The notes below the pieces were generated by a model. That model was not told the DNA's origin and made no database searches. It saw only the letters and a program-made list of their open reading frames with translations. A program made the position numbers and the translations under genes. Positions 12,231-24,100 of a stretch of 64,000 bases of DNA are shown here, piece by piece. Within the stretch, counting starts at the first letter, position 1. Each line of letters begins with the position of its first letter. The DNA comes from Nageia nagi (taxonomy: Eukaryota > Pinophyta), in the NCBI GenBank assembly GCA_050084985.1, contig JBITNC010000001.1, positions 18,600,001 to 18,664,000 of the forward strand, read 5' to 3'.

Positions 12231-12530
12231 ACTCTTTATAAAAGATAACTTAATAACCAAAAGGCTTCATTGGTTTGGTAATTACTTCGCATTGTATGAG
12301 TTATTATTTCTCTAACAAAAATGAATGTAGAAAATATCATAAACAAGCAAGTAAGAGCTATGATGAAGGGAAAATAAAACTCAATGGTAAAGCTTACAGA
12401 AAGAACACTGCTAACAACATGCAAGATTGTTTGCATACTATCAATGATGTAAAATATACCACTAGAAAGGTACCTATTTTTGTACCTGCAACTACAAAAT
12501 GTAGATGATTTGCTAAACCATCCCAAGTAC

Positions 12531-13800
12531 GTAGATCCATTACTTAAATTTAAAAAATTAAAAATTGTAGTGTATCATAGGTAGGTTACTTTTTGCATGG
12601 TTAAATGTGTATTTTTCATTGTCATAAAAATCATGTCATTATTTTATCTATCTTCTAAGTAGATTTTGATCAAGTCTCTCATATATTTCTCCTAAAACTT
12701 ATTCAAAAGTGATGATGTTAACATTGTGCAACTATTTTTCTGCCATTAGTAACATGCTTCTACCAGAACAGAATAAAAATAAATAGTATATCTTGCTTCT
12801 TTAAGGTCTATTAAAACATCTTAAGGGCATGTCATTAGGTTTTCAACTTGTTAAAAAAGAAAAACTTTGCCAGGTTCATGATTGTTTGTATGTTGTAAAT
12901 AGGGAATCATATATCTTGTTCATTCATGAATTTGAATCAAACATTGAAATTGCATATTGCTTATATATTGTTAGGAATGTGTTTGTTAGGATTGTTATAT
13001 AATTGTATTTATTTCATATGTTGAATTGTTCTTTTGTAGAAATATGTGTAAAGTGGTGTATATTGTTTGTTGCTTACATTTTCAAAACTTATGCTTTGAA
13101 ACTTAAATTGTAAATTATATAAGTACAACTTTATAAGCAAATAGATTATTCACCCACATTCAAAACATAAAATTGAAAATGCGTTCAACATTGTAAACAA
13201 AATTGGGAGCCAAAAAGGGTCATATATATATCATAATAAAAAAGAGGTGGAAACATATCTCATATGTTCGAATGTATAATGCATTATTGTAAAGGTTTTG
13301 TAATAATATTCTATGTGAGTTCACTAATACTTAAGGGTATAATTTGATACCTTAAGTATTTAAGTGAATATGATAATGTAACTTGTCCTACACTCCATGT
13401 CATGAGCATGCCCCTTGGGTAAAAGGATGTGCATGTCATGCTTTTGTACATTAGATAAAAGAGTGATCTAAAGAGGGATTTTGGCATATAATAGAAGGCT
13501 CCCTCTTTGTGATCACACACCACTTGTGGAGTAAAGTTATGCTATAGGATAGTGCTTAGGAGTTGAGATTAAGAGGAGGATTTTAAGAGATTCATCTTTG
13601 TGATTGAAGTAAATATCTAGTTAGTGGATGTACTCCTAGTTGGAGGAACCACTTACATGTTGTGTTACATTGTGAGATTGCTTTGTGAGTTTTTCAGTTG
13701 TGTTTGTGAGCTTTCATGTGATCTTGGGAGTTTATAATTGTTCTTGTTATAGTTCAATTCTCTCATCATAGTACAACCTAGTGGCATGCACTACTACCAC
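12531..13800. other. Element B non-coding interior
   Basis: AT-rich sequence downstream of gag where protease and RT would be expected. I see no pol motif in any frame. The stretch 13500-13760 is rich in short GTGAGTTT-like phrases but has no regular period. Confidence 0.5.
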
Positions 13801-13806
13801 TACTCC

Positions 13807-14498
13807 CTACCTCACTAGGTCTAGACACTCTCCTACTCCCACTGGCCTAATCGTAGCTATCTTCTCATAGTCCCATACTTGTAGCAAACAAGCATGCGCA
13901 ATGGTGATATTAAACTTGTCAAAAAAAATAACATTATGCAAATCCCTATACAATTGAGCCAAAATAATAGGATCCCAAGCATATTGTGTGTCCCTAGCAC
14001 AAATATCTTGGACTATCCATACCATGACTAAATGAAATACTGAATTGCTCTTGTCCAAGCATATATATGTAGAAATAATGAAGGCAATTATGAGCCTCAA
14101 ATGCCTAACAGGGGAAGAAAACTTGCATGCTTTGTGCAAGTTAGAAGCTTTATGCTCCTAGTCATGGTCCTCCTCACTTGTAAGCCACACTGCATACCGC
14201 TACCTTTCCTCATTATCTAACACCTCAACTTGATGCACTAACTACCCATGAATCAATATACCCCGTATGCAATATACATACAAGAGGGTCATTGTCATTT
14301 TACCTTGGGTAGGTGAAAAGTGTTGGTGTCTTGATCCCAATGCTCAACTAAGGTTATAAGAATAGTAAGGTCATGTTGAATATGATTGATAACAACAAGG
14401 TCATTTAATCCTAAATGCATGAGGATATCATCCCCATGGTTCGTCCTGGACCATTCCCTAGCCTTCTCCAATGAAGTCGTAGACATGGCTTCACCCAT
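13807..14498 (-). pseudogene. Plant mobile domain (PMD, aminotransferase-like) fragment
   Basis: The minus strand opens with ATG at 14498. The frame to 14295 ends in ITLVEHWDQDTNTFHLP, which matches the start of the plant mobile domain as I know it (a Val-Glu-x-Trp ... Thr-His-Thr-Phe-His-Leu-Pro block). After a frameshifted gap, the frame 14139-13807 continues the domain: HLRLIIAFIIS, then QYAWDPIILAQLYRDL and HACLLQVWDYEK, corresponding to the helical core with the conserved Ala-Trp-Gly/Asp, Leu-Tyr-Arg and Leu-Leu-Gln-Leu-Trp positions. PMD proteins such as MAIN/MAIL1 act in the nucleus in gene and transposon silencing, and the domain also occurs in transposons. Here it lies antisense inside element B, between gag and the polypurine tract, and is broken. 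Confidence 0.6.
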
Positions 14499-14999
14499 GA
14501 TTGTAATTTTTTGATTCTGCAAAATCAAAAACCTAAATTCACATTAATAACTATGAAAAATCAAACTATAGCCGTAATAAAAAAGTAAAAATTCTAACAT
14601 AATAAAAGATTAAATAGCCTAGGGGTAAAAAGAAGAGAAAATAACAAAAACAGATTGCCTTAGGGTTTTAAATGGAGCAAAATCTAGGTAAAAACTCAAA
14701 GCAGATGAAATGGAAAATGAAAAATATATAAATACTCATTGCATGCTCAAATGTGAGGCTCCAAAGGTACTTGACAATGTTTCCCCTGCACTTGGTCAAA
14801 GGCCTCTCCATGACGTGCTATGCATCATCCGCCATGTTAGCAGGTAAATGACTAAAAATCAACAGTTGAGGGTAATGAGTTCACAAGCAAATCAATAGCT
14901 AGTGGAAATGGAGTTAGACTTGATAAATGGTAGAGAAGCACAATCATAGTCATGCCAAATCTCCAAGGATAAGAAAAAGATAAAATAGCAAATGACAAA

Positions 15000-16300
15000 G
15001 GTCAACGTATAACACCACTTTTTATTCGATTTTGGGCCTAAACCTAACCTAAATGAGTGCCCTTTAAAATGTCAAATTTAATGGTTGAAAAATAATGGGG
15101 TAAGTGGGAAACATGCATAGAATTATTTTAATTGGCAATAACCACTTTTTTGGAAAACCAATTTTGTCAATTCCACATTGTTAATGACGTTCAAAATGTA
15201 AAATTACCATATAATTCAATGCACAATGATAAAAAATGATAAATATAGTGATATTTAATGTTTACATTATGCATTCGTAGGAAAATTGATTAGGTTCCAT
15301 TTTACTTGATTATTTATATTAAATGTATGTTGTTAACAACGTAATTTATGAAAAATTGGTAAAAGATTCAAGTGCTAGATTGCAATTATATTTTTGCTAA
15401 ATGAAAATAACTACATATGATGGATGTTACATGATGAAAAACACAAAATTTTAAATTGTCAAATTAGGTTTAATTAAAGGCATGTGCAAAAATTTGGATT
15501 CTTGAATAGATACATTTTTCTATAATGTTGAATATTTAAATTGTAATTTCTCAAAGCCAATTGAATATACTATTTTTTCGAATAGTCAATTCTATCATTT
15601 TAACACTGTTAATAGCATGATTAAAGCAAAATTATGGATGCTTTCAAATATTGAAAAATACTAAAATGGTTTTAAAAGTTAAAAATGATTGATATCATGC
15701 TTATATGACTGATGCATAGACCATATAGGGTCAAAATGGGTCAAATTTATGCTTATACGAAAAAATTGTTGATTTACAAAAATGTTCTTTCATGGTTTTT
15801 ATCATGCAAAATGATTTAATTTGTTATCAATTGACTATAATTGAAGATCATAGAGCTGATATTACAATATGTACGTTGTTAATGACATGTATCTGTTATA
15901 AACTCATTTCAAATTGGGCATGCGAAAAATCCTTGAATATCTATTTGAAAATGCCATTATTTCATAAATATGCATTGCAATGGGACTGTTGAACGAAATT
16001 GCAAAAGATATGGTTACAAAATTTTGTAAAACAAATGCTGTCAATGATGTACTTTTACTTTGAAAATCAATAGAGTCAATCAATGCAATGAGATCAAACG
16101 TGCTAAATTGCTAAATACGACAAATGTATACTTGAATATTGGGTACTTTTTATGAAAGTTTAATGGAATCATTTCAATGATGGGTAAAAAGTTCAATGTT
16201 ATGCTAATAAATATTTTCAAGGCCATGGTTACTCCATGAGCAAAATCTCTCACAAATTGCAGGTGATTCCAAGCTTGGGGCATCAAAGGATTTCATTAGC
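15000..16300. repeat. Degenerate ~140-150 bp repeat tract in element B 3' region
   Basis: A recurring phrase close to TTGTTAATGACGT appears near 15177, 15330, 15604, 15877 and 16037, at spacings compatible with a ~137-160 bp unit. Neighbouring T-rich blocks also look alike between the first and third positions. The copies are strongly diverged. No coding sequence is seen. Confidence 0.35.
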
Positions 16301-16685
16301 TTGATAATTATGGTTCAATAGAATTATGTGTCTTAATGACCATAGTGACACAATGCATATTATATTTATTTCATCCTTGCTCTTTAAATTTTCTTTCATG
16401 GGATATGATCTATGCAGGTATTATGTTGAATTGTTCTCAAAAAGTTATTATTTGGGAGAGTAGGACCCGAATAGAGGTACTCTCCTCATACAAGGATTCT
16501 GATTTTTGGCTTGATTTCCTAAAGAAGCTAGAGCGAGGGGCAATACCAGACCAAAAGGGGGCAAAAGGCATATCATACTCGATATATTGATCGAAAAATG
16601 AAATTTCACTTTACTATTGAAAATTTTCTTCTCTTCTCTAAACTTCTTTGGATTATGCAATTTTAATGCTTTTTATTACATATCC

Positions 16686-16699
16686 AAAGAGGAAAAAAA
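16686..16699 (+). other. Polypurine tract of element B
   Basis: The 14-base all-purine run aaagaggaaaaaaa ends exactly where the LTR start TGTAGACCTC begins. This is the plus-strand primer position expected for an LTR retrotransposon. Confidence 0.75.
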
Positions 16700-17374
16700 T
16701 GTAGACCTCTTAAATGACTTATTGCAATATAACAAATGTTAAGATAAAGTTGATATTACAATGCAATACCATATGTTATATTAAATGCTATATTAGTTAC
16801 CATTCTTCATATTCTAAAGAATTTTGAATATAATAATGATTATGTTATTGCTAGAGGTCAGCCTTCACTCCTCTTTATGTCTTTGTAGGCTATATATGCG
16901 AGTGGCATAGGTTGACCTCTACTATCAAAACTCTTTGATATGATAAGATCTCTGATAGGTGGTTGTCTATGGTAATCTTCATCAAGCAATGATGTCTCTT
17001 GATGCCACCTATTATGAGAAATTGTTATACTCTGAGCTTTGAAACTTTCTATTTTTAGCGCACTTCATAATTCTTCATATTCAATGATGGTTAATGACAT
17101 GCATCTTGAGGATTGAGGGTTCCATATTTTGATGGCAAAGGCTATTGATCCATGCATACAAAGATCCATTACAAGCTCACCTCTAGTTCGATCCCAATCC
17201 TTCGAAGATCAATTAACATTTGCTATTGAGGATTGTACATACAATTCATATTAGGTGCATGCTTTTCATGTATATTTATTATATCTAACATAGTGTACAT
17301 ATCTAGGTCTTCTTATATTGTAGATCATTTTAGTTATTATGTATATTTGTATTTTACACAATTTGAGGTCTACA
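16700..17374 (+). repeat. 3' LTR of element B
   Basis: 675 bp with perfect 10-bp inverted termini (TGTAGACCTC and GAGGTCTACA). It is preceded by a polypurine tract and matches 9242-9915. Confidence 0.85.
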
Positions 17375-17426
17375 CCTTCAAAGGTAAAAGTTTTTGGAGA
17401 CCAAAAGCCTTGTTCATGGGGAGGCA

Positions 17427-18296
17427 TGATCTAAAGCACAAATCCTTAAAGTGGAGATTATTGCCAAGGGTTTTCATGTTCGGATTTGAGATGTGCTTTT
17501 GACTTGGTAGATTTTTGTGCATTTTAGCCTAGCGCCAACATTACTTGCAATACCAACATTGCTTGCAACACTAGCGTTAGGCTTCGTGCATGATCTACAA
17601 ACAATATTGTTTAAGATTAGAGTTTTCTATGTCACATGCATCCATGGGTATTTTGAAGGCGTATTGACTTCATGTAGATCATGATCTAGTCCCTAGATAG
17701 TCCATTTCTTGGTAGGGAATGTATGATGGTTTGGTTACTTGAATATATCGACCAACACTAGTGTTGAATGAATAAAATGGTTGCGAGGGAACTTGAAGTA
17801 GTTTGAGTCATTTCCTAAGTATTTCAGAAGTTGTTTGTCTTTTAGGAGATGTTGGTTTCAATTATAGATAACTCCTAGCCATCTCTAGAGGGAGTTAGAG
17901 AGTTTGGTTAATGTTGTAATTAATTTTGTGGTTCTTTCCTCTTGTGTAACTATGGAAGGAAGCCATTGGAGACTGTAGGGAGGTTATAGGAGAGATTAGA
18001 CAATAGATAGTTGGAGATTCCTGCTAAGAAGGCTAGATAAATATTCTTAAAACTATTGTACTGGATTTATTTTGTGACCCAAGATATTAATCAAAGATTA
18101 AACATATTGGAATAGCCCACATTGGGTGAACTAGGGTAAAACTTTGTGTCTTTATGTTTTGTGGATGTGATTTTCTTACATTTACTATTAATATATTTAT
18201 CTAAATCAGTAATATTGATGTATTAATCACAATGACACATTTTAAAGGGCATTAAAAGGTTGAATAAATTTGTATTGAATGATCTCTTGAATAACA
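17427..18296 (+). repeat. Dispersed repeat R copy 2 (~870 bp)
   Basis: It matches 3430-4293 from TGATCTAAA to GAATAACA. The TATA-like box of copy 1 is altered here (agataaata). The flanks aggca and tagct do not match each other, so this copy may be part of a larger rearranged piece. It begins 52 bp after the 3' LTR of element B. Confidence 0.5.
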
Positions 18297-19960
18297 TAGC
18301 TTGCAAAGATTTACAAATCACATATTGAGACAAACCATTATATCCTTAAAGACCAATGCATATGCATATTATTGAACATGGAACTAAGAGTTGAAGAGCA
18401 TTTCATATTCATTTATCCCATCTACTATGAAATTTGAGGTTAGTTCCATTGCTTATTCAAAGGTGCCCACACTTTTATATCATGGATGGATTATGAAGAT
18501 CAAAAAATGAGTTACACTTTATATTAGAGAAGCCACTTGCCTCAAATAGAAAGTGACCATCGATAGATCCCACACAACATTGGGTTCTAGACTTATCCCA
18601 TCTTATTTTCAATTATAGGAAGCTACGAATTAGAAGCATCACATGAACCTTAAAGATTAGGGAAGGAACACTTATCGATGAATTGTTGCTAAACCCATTA
18701 AGGTTAATTCCTCTAGTTTTAATACTAAGTGCTTCTTTCTCACATCAATTGCTGGAAAATAATTGATTTGCTTGTTCTGCATTTGGTTATCATTGATTCA
18801 GTCACGTCTTTGATCTCTTATCGGTATTTAACTTAGTCATTATCGAGGTTGCTCGAATGCATCACTGGATTCAGTTCTTTCTCACTTCTTTGGGGGTCAC
18901 TGACATCATGTGTCAAGACCTCTTAGGCTTGACAATGTACATTGGTGCTCAAATCCTCCACATTTTGGGCTCGTCGATCCTCAAACTCGCTCCAATCTTG
19001 TCAGGACTACCAAGGTGCCATAATCTTTACAACTTTGATCGTCATCCATTCGCTGATGCCATCTACCAAGAGCATGAGCTTTTGTCTTCGATTGCAACAC
19101 TTATTCTCATCAACACCTACAACTCTGTTGGCCCAATCCCAACACCCATAAGTGTCAAACATAACTCAAATTGGGGATGTAAGGAGTACAAGACTCATCA
19201 TGTGCCAGCATGGTAATCTTGATACAATTTGAATTGAGCCTGTGAGGAATACAAGACTCATAATGTGCTAGCATGGCACCAATGAATGTAGATTTCCCCT
19301 TATTTTTCTAGCGGGAGAGGGATTAATCGATTACCAATGTGAGGAGTGAGCATTCTCATCGGTAGTCAGTCGATTAACTCCTAACATTATCGTCAGTTGG
19401 GCTATCTTTATTTTGCAAGAGAAGACATGTTTCCTCAATACAACCCGTGCACTTGTATAGTAAATCAATGGGCCAACTTCATTTCATCGTCGGGCATGGT
19501 TTGAAAGCCATCAACAATCATCAATCAAAATTTTGACCCCTCAATATTCAAAGAAGATGCCTATGATGTAATTAACTAGAATATAATTTAAGATTAATTG
19601 CATGATCAAAAAATCAATTTTTATAATTTCAAAAATATTTGATGGAAAAATTAAAACTTAAACAAATCTCTTAAAATGATATAAAAAATGCATTTAATCA
19701 TTTTATTTTATATCTTATATAAGACATACATAATTTAGGTTTCTCATACATTTAATAATTATTATCATATTATTAATTTTTCTATTTAAAAAAATATATA
19801 ATATCATAAAAGTATCATACATCCTCAACATATTTCATGCATCTTCATGATTGTTATATTATATCGAAAAGGTTCAACTATCATGTGTCAATTATATTAT
19901 ATGGAAAGGCTTCAACTATCTGGATCACCTTGGTGTCTTGTCCAGATCAAAATAGCTATT
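18297..19960. other. Unassigned region with a GC-richer, coding-like tract at ~18.7-19.5 kb
   Basis: 18857-19216 is open on the plus strand for 119 codons, and the minus strand over the same stretch is also coding-like with a few stops; I recognise neither. Two ~50-bp direct copies at about 19160-19208 and 19226-19274 share gagtacaagactcat-type text. The last 400 bases are AT-rich with nothing recognisable. Confidence 0.3.
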
Positions 19961-20199
19961 GAGAAAATTCTAAGCTACAGCTAATTCTGGGTGGAGTTCA
20001 TCTCCGCAAAGTCGACTTGCTTCTGTGCCTGACGTTGATCTTATACCAGCCTCCATTAACGCACTCGCCAGCTTTTTCTCTTCCCCGCCATGGCTTCCGA
20101 CTCCTTTCTGATCATCAGTTGTTGAAGCAGAAGAAGAGTTGGTAGTGCGCCTGTACGAACCCAATCACTTGAATGCCATGTATGTGTATGTCCTCCATG

Positions 20200-22172
20200 G
20201 CGGAACGTGCACTCCTTTTGGTTTCAATGATATCTTTACAGAGTCCGGCATTATCTTCATAATTTAGAGCAGTGTATCACTTTTCCCCACATATAAAGGG
20301 GGAAGCAATTCTAGGAGAGCCGCATATTCGTAACAAACCTGGAGAAAGCTTCGGAGATTTGCAAATGGCTGCATCGTATCCCTGATTCGGAGATGCATCA
20401 TTACAAAGCATTGCAATGTTGATGTAGGTTGATGTCAGATGTTTGTTTCCATGAAAGTTGTGACATGGGCTAACACTTCTAACTCTGCTTCCTCACAATT
20501 TCTCAACACATTAACTCTATTTAGTACCCAAATACCCAAAATTGAAACCGAGTTAAATGCAAGAAAGAGAGAGTAGTATCTATGTACCTTTAGAATGTGG
20601 TTCTATTCTTGCCACGCACCAACAGCCAGGTAATCATCATTTGGAACGGTTCCCATGGATGCATTATGGAGGAATGATCCTCCAATAATGTGGGAAGAGG
20701 AGGTGCTTTTTCTTATTGGTGCATGAAAGCATGGACCATATCTTGGAGGCAGAGATAGTCAAGCTCGTGTTCGCATCCACTGCTGTAGTAAAACTCATCC
20801 ATTCTTTCCTAAGCCAAAAAGTACTTTCTAGATGAGGGCAAACTCCCACAAAGCCTACTTAAGGCTGCAGAAAATCGGATGATGAACAAACATCTCTAGT
20901 TACATTCAAAAAATATACTTTATTTTATCAAACTGATCTAGAAGCTGATAAATCCAATCTTGCAGTTCAAGCTGTGAAATCTTAAGTATTAGAAGCACTC
21001 ACAAGTTGCAATGCAGCTGCCCCCTGTTTCAGCAGAGTAAAGCCAATCTATGTGGGAAAATATCATCTATAGATACTTCAATTGATGTGACATTGTAACC
21101 CATGTGGCTGAAGAAAATATGACAGAATATGCAAGTGTGTGATCTAAAATCATAGGCAATTCACAGATTAAAATTGTTGGGGAAGATGCCAAGATTGTAA
21201 AAGAAAAAGAAGCAGATACAATCACAATTAGCAAAATAATGCTAACTAAGGACATACTTCTACAAGAAAGGTCTCAGATTACAGAAAGGTCTGATGATTT
21301 GATGACTTCTCAAATAACTAATAACTAAGGACATACTTCTACAAGAAAGGTCTGATGATTTGAAAACTTCTCAAATAACTAATGAATCTTTGAAGGAAGA
21401 AGTGCAACATACTTCCACATTCTTGCGGAATAGAACAATAGTTTCTCATTCACGGGAAGTGATAAACACGTTTTCTTTAGAGGGTACACCAAGCTCAAAG
21501 ATGTATTAATCCCGAAAGAAGCCATTGCATCTCTTGAAACTTAGAAAATAAATGAAACAATAACTGTAAACAAAAAGATTACCCATTCTTCTCGGGTGCA
21601 TGAAATAAGTAGTGAATGCAAGCCACTTGAGGCTTTCTCAAATTTCGACATTCAGACTACAATAGGATATCTTCCAGCACTACAAGACATGAATGCAATC
21701 TCATGTAGGACCAACAACTTTACTGGATGACCCAAGTTTGGATCCAATACCAACAACCTATGAAGCCATGCAATTTCAGCAAAATAATGGAAGGAAGAAA
21801 CAAAAAAGCATATCTGATATAAAGAAAATCATTCTACCTAAGGATTTGACTCCAATTCCCAACTTGGTTCCCAAAGAAGACATATTTCTTAAAGAAGGCA
21901 TTGCATCGCTTGAAACTGATAAAATGACATATGCTACTACAAACAGATCAACAGAAGAAACAGTTCAATGTGAAACACCAGCAAAGGATTTCCAAGTTAT
22001 GTCACAAAACAGTTCACAAATTTTTCCAGGTGAGGAAGTTCAATTACAAAAAAAGGGAGAGCAAATAACTCAGGACCCAGAGCTTGAAGACAAAGCGATA
22101 GAGATTCTTTTCCCAGAAAGAGCTTGCTATGCTTTATTGCTCCTGCCTGTCAAAGGCCTACAAAGAATTTAA
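20200..22172 (+). pseudogene. Unidentified coding-like region, probably a broken host gene
   Basis: A TATA-like ATATAAAGG lies near 20294. About 70 bp later ATGGCTGCATCG at 20365 starts a frame that stops after six codons. Coding-like pieces follow on the plus strand: 20720-20850 (MDHILEAEIVKLVFAS), an acidic Lys/Glu/Thr-rich tract from 20930 to 21690 with many stops, and a clean 159-codon frame at 21693-22172. The phrase IASLET occurs twice (near 21520 and 21905) after PKEA and LKEG, so the protein had internal repeats. A tandem duplication lies at 21246-21385. The composition suggests a hydrophilic, possibly coiled protein. I do not recognise the family; 21693-22172 could be a terminal exon. 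Confidence 0.3.
21246..21385. repeat. Local tandem duplication (79 bp then 61 bp)
   Basis: Both units begin ctaaggacatacttctac (21246 and 21325) and end in cttctcaaataacta. The second lacks an internal 18-base stretch that itself repeats cagaaaggtct in the first. This is consistent with slippage. Confidence 0.75.
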
Positions 22173-22397
22173 CATGAATATGCTATAAGAGACGTTTCAC
22201 TCTTTCCAATCCTTACATTGAACAGAAATGAATGAAAGACATGGCTGAAATTACCAACATCTACAGAACCAAAAACACTAAATTCCTAGAGAGCTCACAA
22301 GAAGTGAGATTCTCCCTTCCAATGTACAACTTCCTAAAATATTCAAAACTAAGAAGTCAACCAATTGGGAAATGAGAGTCTATTTTGAGTTCTTGAT

Positions 22398-24100
22398 TCA
22401 GTTATTGTAAATTTTCTGGATAACCTGTGTGAAAGACAAAATTGAAAGATTGACAATTTTGGGATCATAATGCATGATCCATTGTCTAACATCAACTTCA
22501 TTGTCTACATATGTGGTTGTATCACCATTCATGATCGGTTCATCTGATGGAAAAAGAAGAATTGCAAGTTCCTTGAGGACTTTTGAAGATAATTCTAACT
22601 TTCGAAATTTGCATGCTTGTTTTGGTGCATTTGGTGTTGCAGGCCTTTTTGATGGACTCGTACATTCAAAACCCTCAGACCTACTTAAAATCAATGCAAA
22701 CAAAAACAAGAATACATTCTGTTGATAAGATTACTTTAAAAAGTATCGAAAGGAAAACTCTACTACCTTTCAAATCTTTCATTAGATTTTAATATAATAG
22801 CTGCTCTCTTGGTGGCTTGTGTTCGAACTGGTGTGGTATAATCAAAGTGCATCTATCTAGCACGTGTAACCTGTATGCATATACACAAACCAATCATACT
22901 AACACCTACATAGAGGCCAGATACCATGGACATAAGAGAACAAGAAAAGTATTAAATACAAAATTAGAAGCAGTCCTTACTACTTTTCTGAATCTGGATG
23001 ATACATTAGAAAGTGGCTCAAGTTTATCACGAGAGAGTTTACAAACAATTTGAATCTGTCAAAAATATTTTAATCCAATGGTCACTTTCAATTATTCATA
23101 TCTTTCACTTGTGTCACAAACCTGACGCTAATCACTAAAACATACAAATTTAGTCTTATGTGGCAACTATTTTTCTCCAATTTTAAAATTGAAGCTGAAA
23201 CAAAATTTCAGATACACCTAACTAACACTCCAAAGAAAAAGACAAAGATTAACAAGCTAAATAGAGGCCCATTCCACACACGCCAAGGCTTCTATTAAAA
23301 ACCACATTTAAGAATTTATGCCAACTTTTGGGCCACTGAGTACCCTGAACTAGTTTTCTACTTAAAAACACAGCCTAATTGAAAAGAGTTAGCCAAACTG
23401 GAAAAGGCTTGATTTACTACAAGTTCAACTAAAGCCACTATGGGTTGAAACTTGGCATTCAAGGACACTCATAGGTATTTATCGTCTAGGTTCCATGGAC
23501 CTAATAAAATGTCCTTTAGCTTTTCGCCTTTTAATCAACTTTAAAACTGCCAAGATGATGGCTTGAATTTAAGGATTAAGCTTCACTTCTTGCCGACAGG
23601 CTGAGTGCAAATCCTTACAAATTTTAAAGAAAAGTCTATAGAAATTTAAAATTTAATAGTATTAGTTTTAAGGAGAGATCATACGAAGAAAAAAAAAATG
23701 GCATAAACCATGGGGACAAAATTGACAGATAAAATTGATAAAATTAACCATAAGCAACCGACATAACTGCCGAAAGAAATCCAAAACGGGGATAACTTTT
23801 CTTTCAAATTGAACCAAAATCGTAAGACCCAGAAAACGTAACAAAAACATCATTCTAACTACATTTCGAGAATCACATCAGAATCTTAAAGGAAACTGAA
23901 GTACAAACCCCTAGTTCAGTAAGATCCTCCCAAAAATCCTAAACATCAAATTATCACAAAAAAATAACGATCTAAGAGAAAAGAAGAAAGAATCATAATA
24001 AACTCACTAGAATATCCATTTGCAACGAATCCATGCTTGTTAACGTCAATTTCTCTTCTTTAGAAAATGAAGAATGTACAAAACAACCCTCTTGCACCAT
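22398..24100 (-). CDS. F-box protein gene, four exons, FBS/SKIP27-like, with an in-frame stop
   Basis: Proposed exons on the minus strand: 24034-24008 (or from the in-frame ATG at 24100), 23055-22981, 22870-22767 and 22680-22398. All introns are GT-AG (952, 110 and 86 nt; first donor GTGAGT) and the phases join. The protein starts with an F-box (SMDSLQMDIL from exon 1, IQIVCKLSRDKLEPL and VSSRFRKV from exon 2), then HFDYTTPVRT in exon 3 and TPNAPKQ...KELAILLFPSDE in exon 4. That order matches the plant family I recall around At4g05010/FBS1. Such proteins dock substrates on SCF ubiquitin ligases through SKP1. Codon 6 of exon 3 is TAG (22855-22853) where the family has Gln. Using the AG of that TAG as acceptor would drop six codons in frame and avoid the stop. 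Otherwise it is a pseudogene. Confidence 0.7.

Larger units (their letters stand above)
9242..17374 (+). mobile_element. LTR retrotransposon B, gag-only, with antisense PMD fragment
   Basis: Two LTRs of 674 and 675 bp (9242-9915, 16700-17374) match along their length. The right one has perfect 10-bp inverted ends TGTAGACCTC/GAGGTCTACA. A purine tract (16686-16699) touches the right LTR and a PBS-like site follows the left one, giving plus-strand orientation. The 6.8-kb interior holds a Tat/Athila-like gag remnant at 10.1-12.2 kb but no protease, RT or integrase that I can read, so the element would depend on others. The 5-bp flanks (tcata and ccttc) do not match, so there is no TSD. It sits about 44 bp into what looks like the 3' LTR of element A. 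Confidence 0.75.

Noticed and set aside
18857-19216. 119-codon plus-strand frame
   Set aside because: No motif recognised, the minus strand is equally coding-like, and there is no gene structure around it; mentioned only as part of an unresolved region.
19970-20164. 64-codon minus-strand frame, Ser/Thr/Gly-rich
   Set aside because: It starts at a non-ATG codon and has no family features or clear splice partners.
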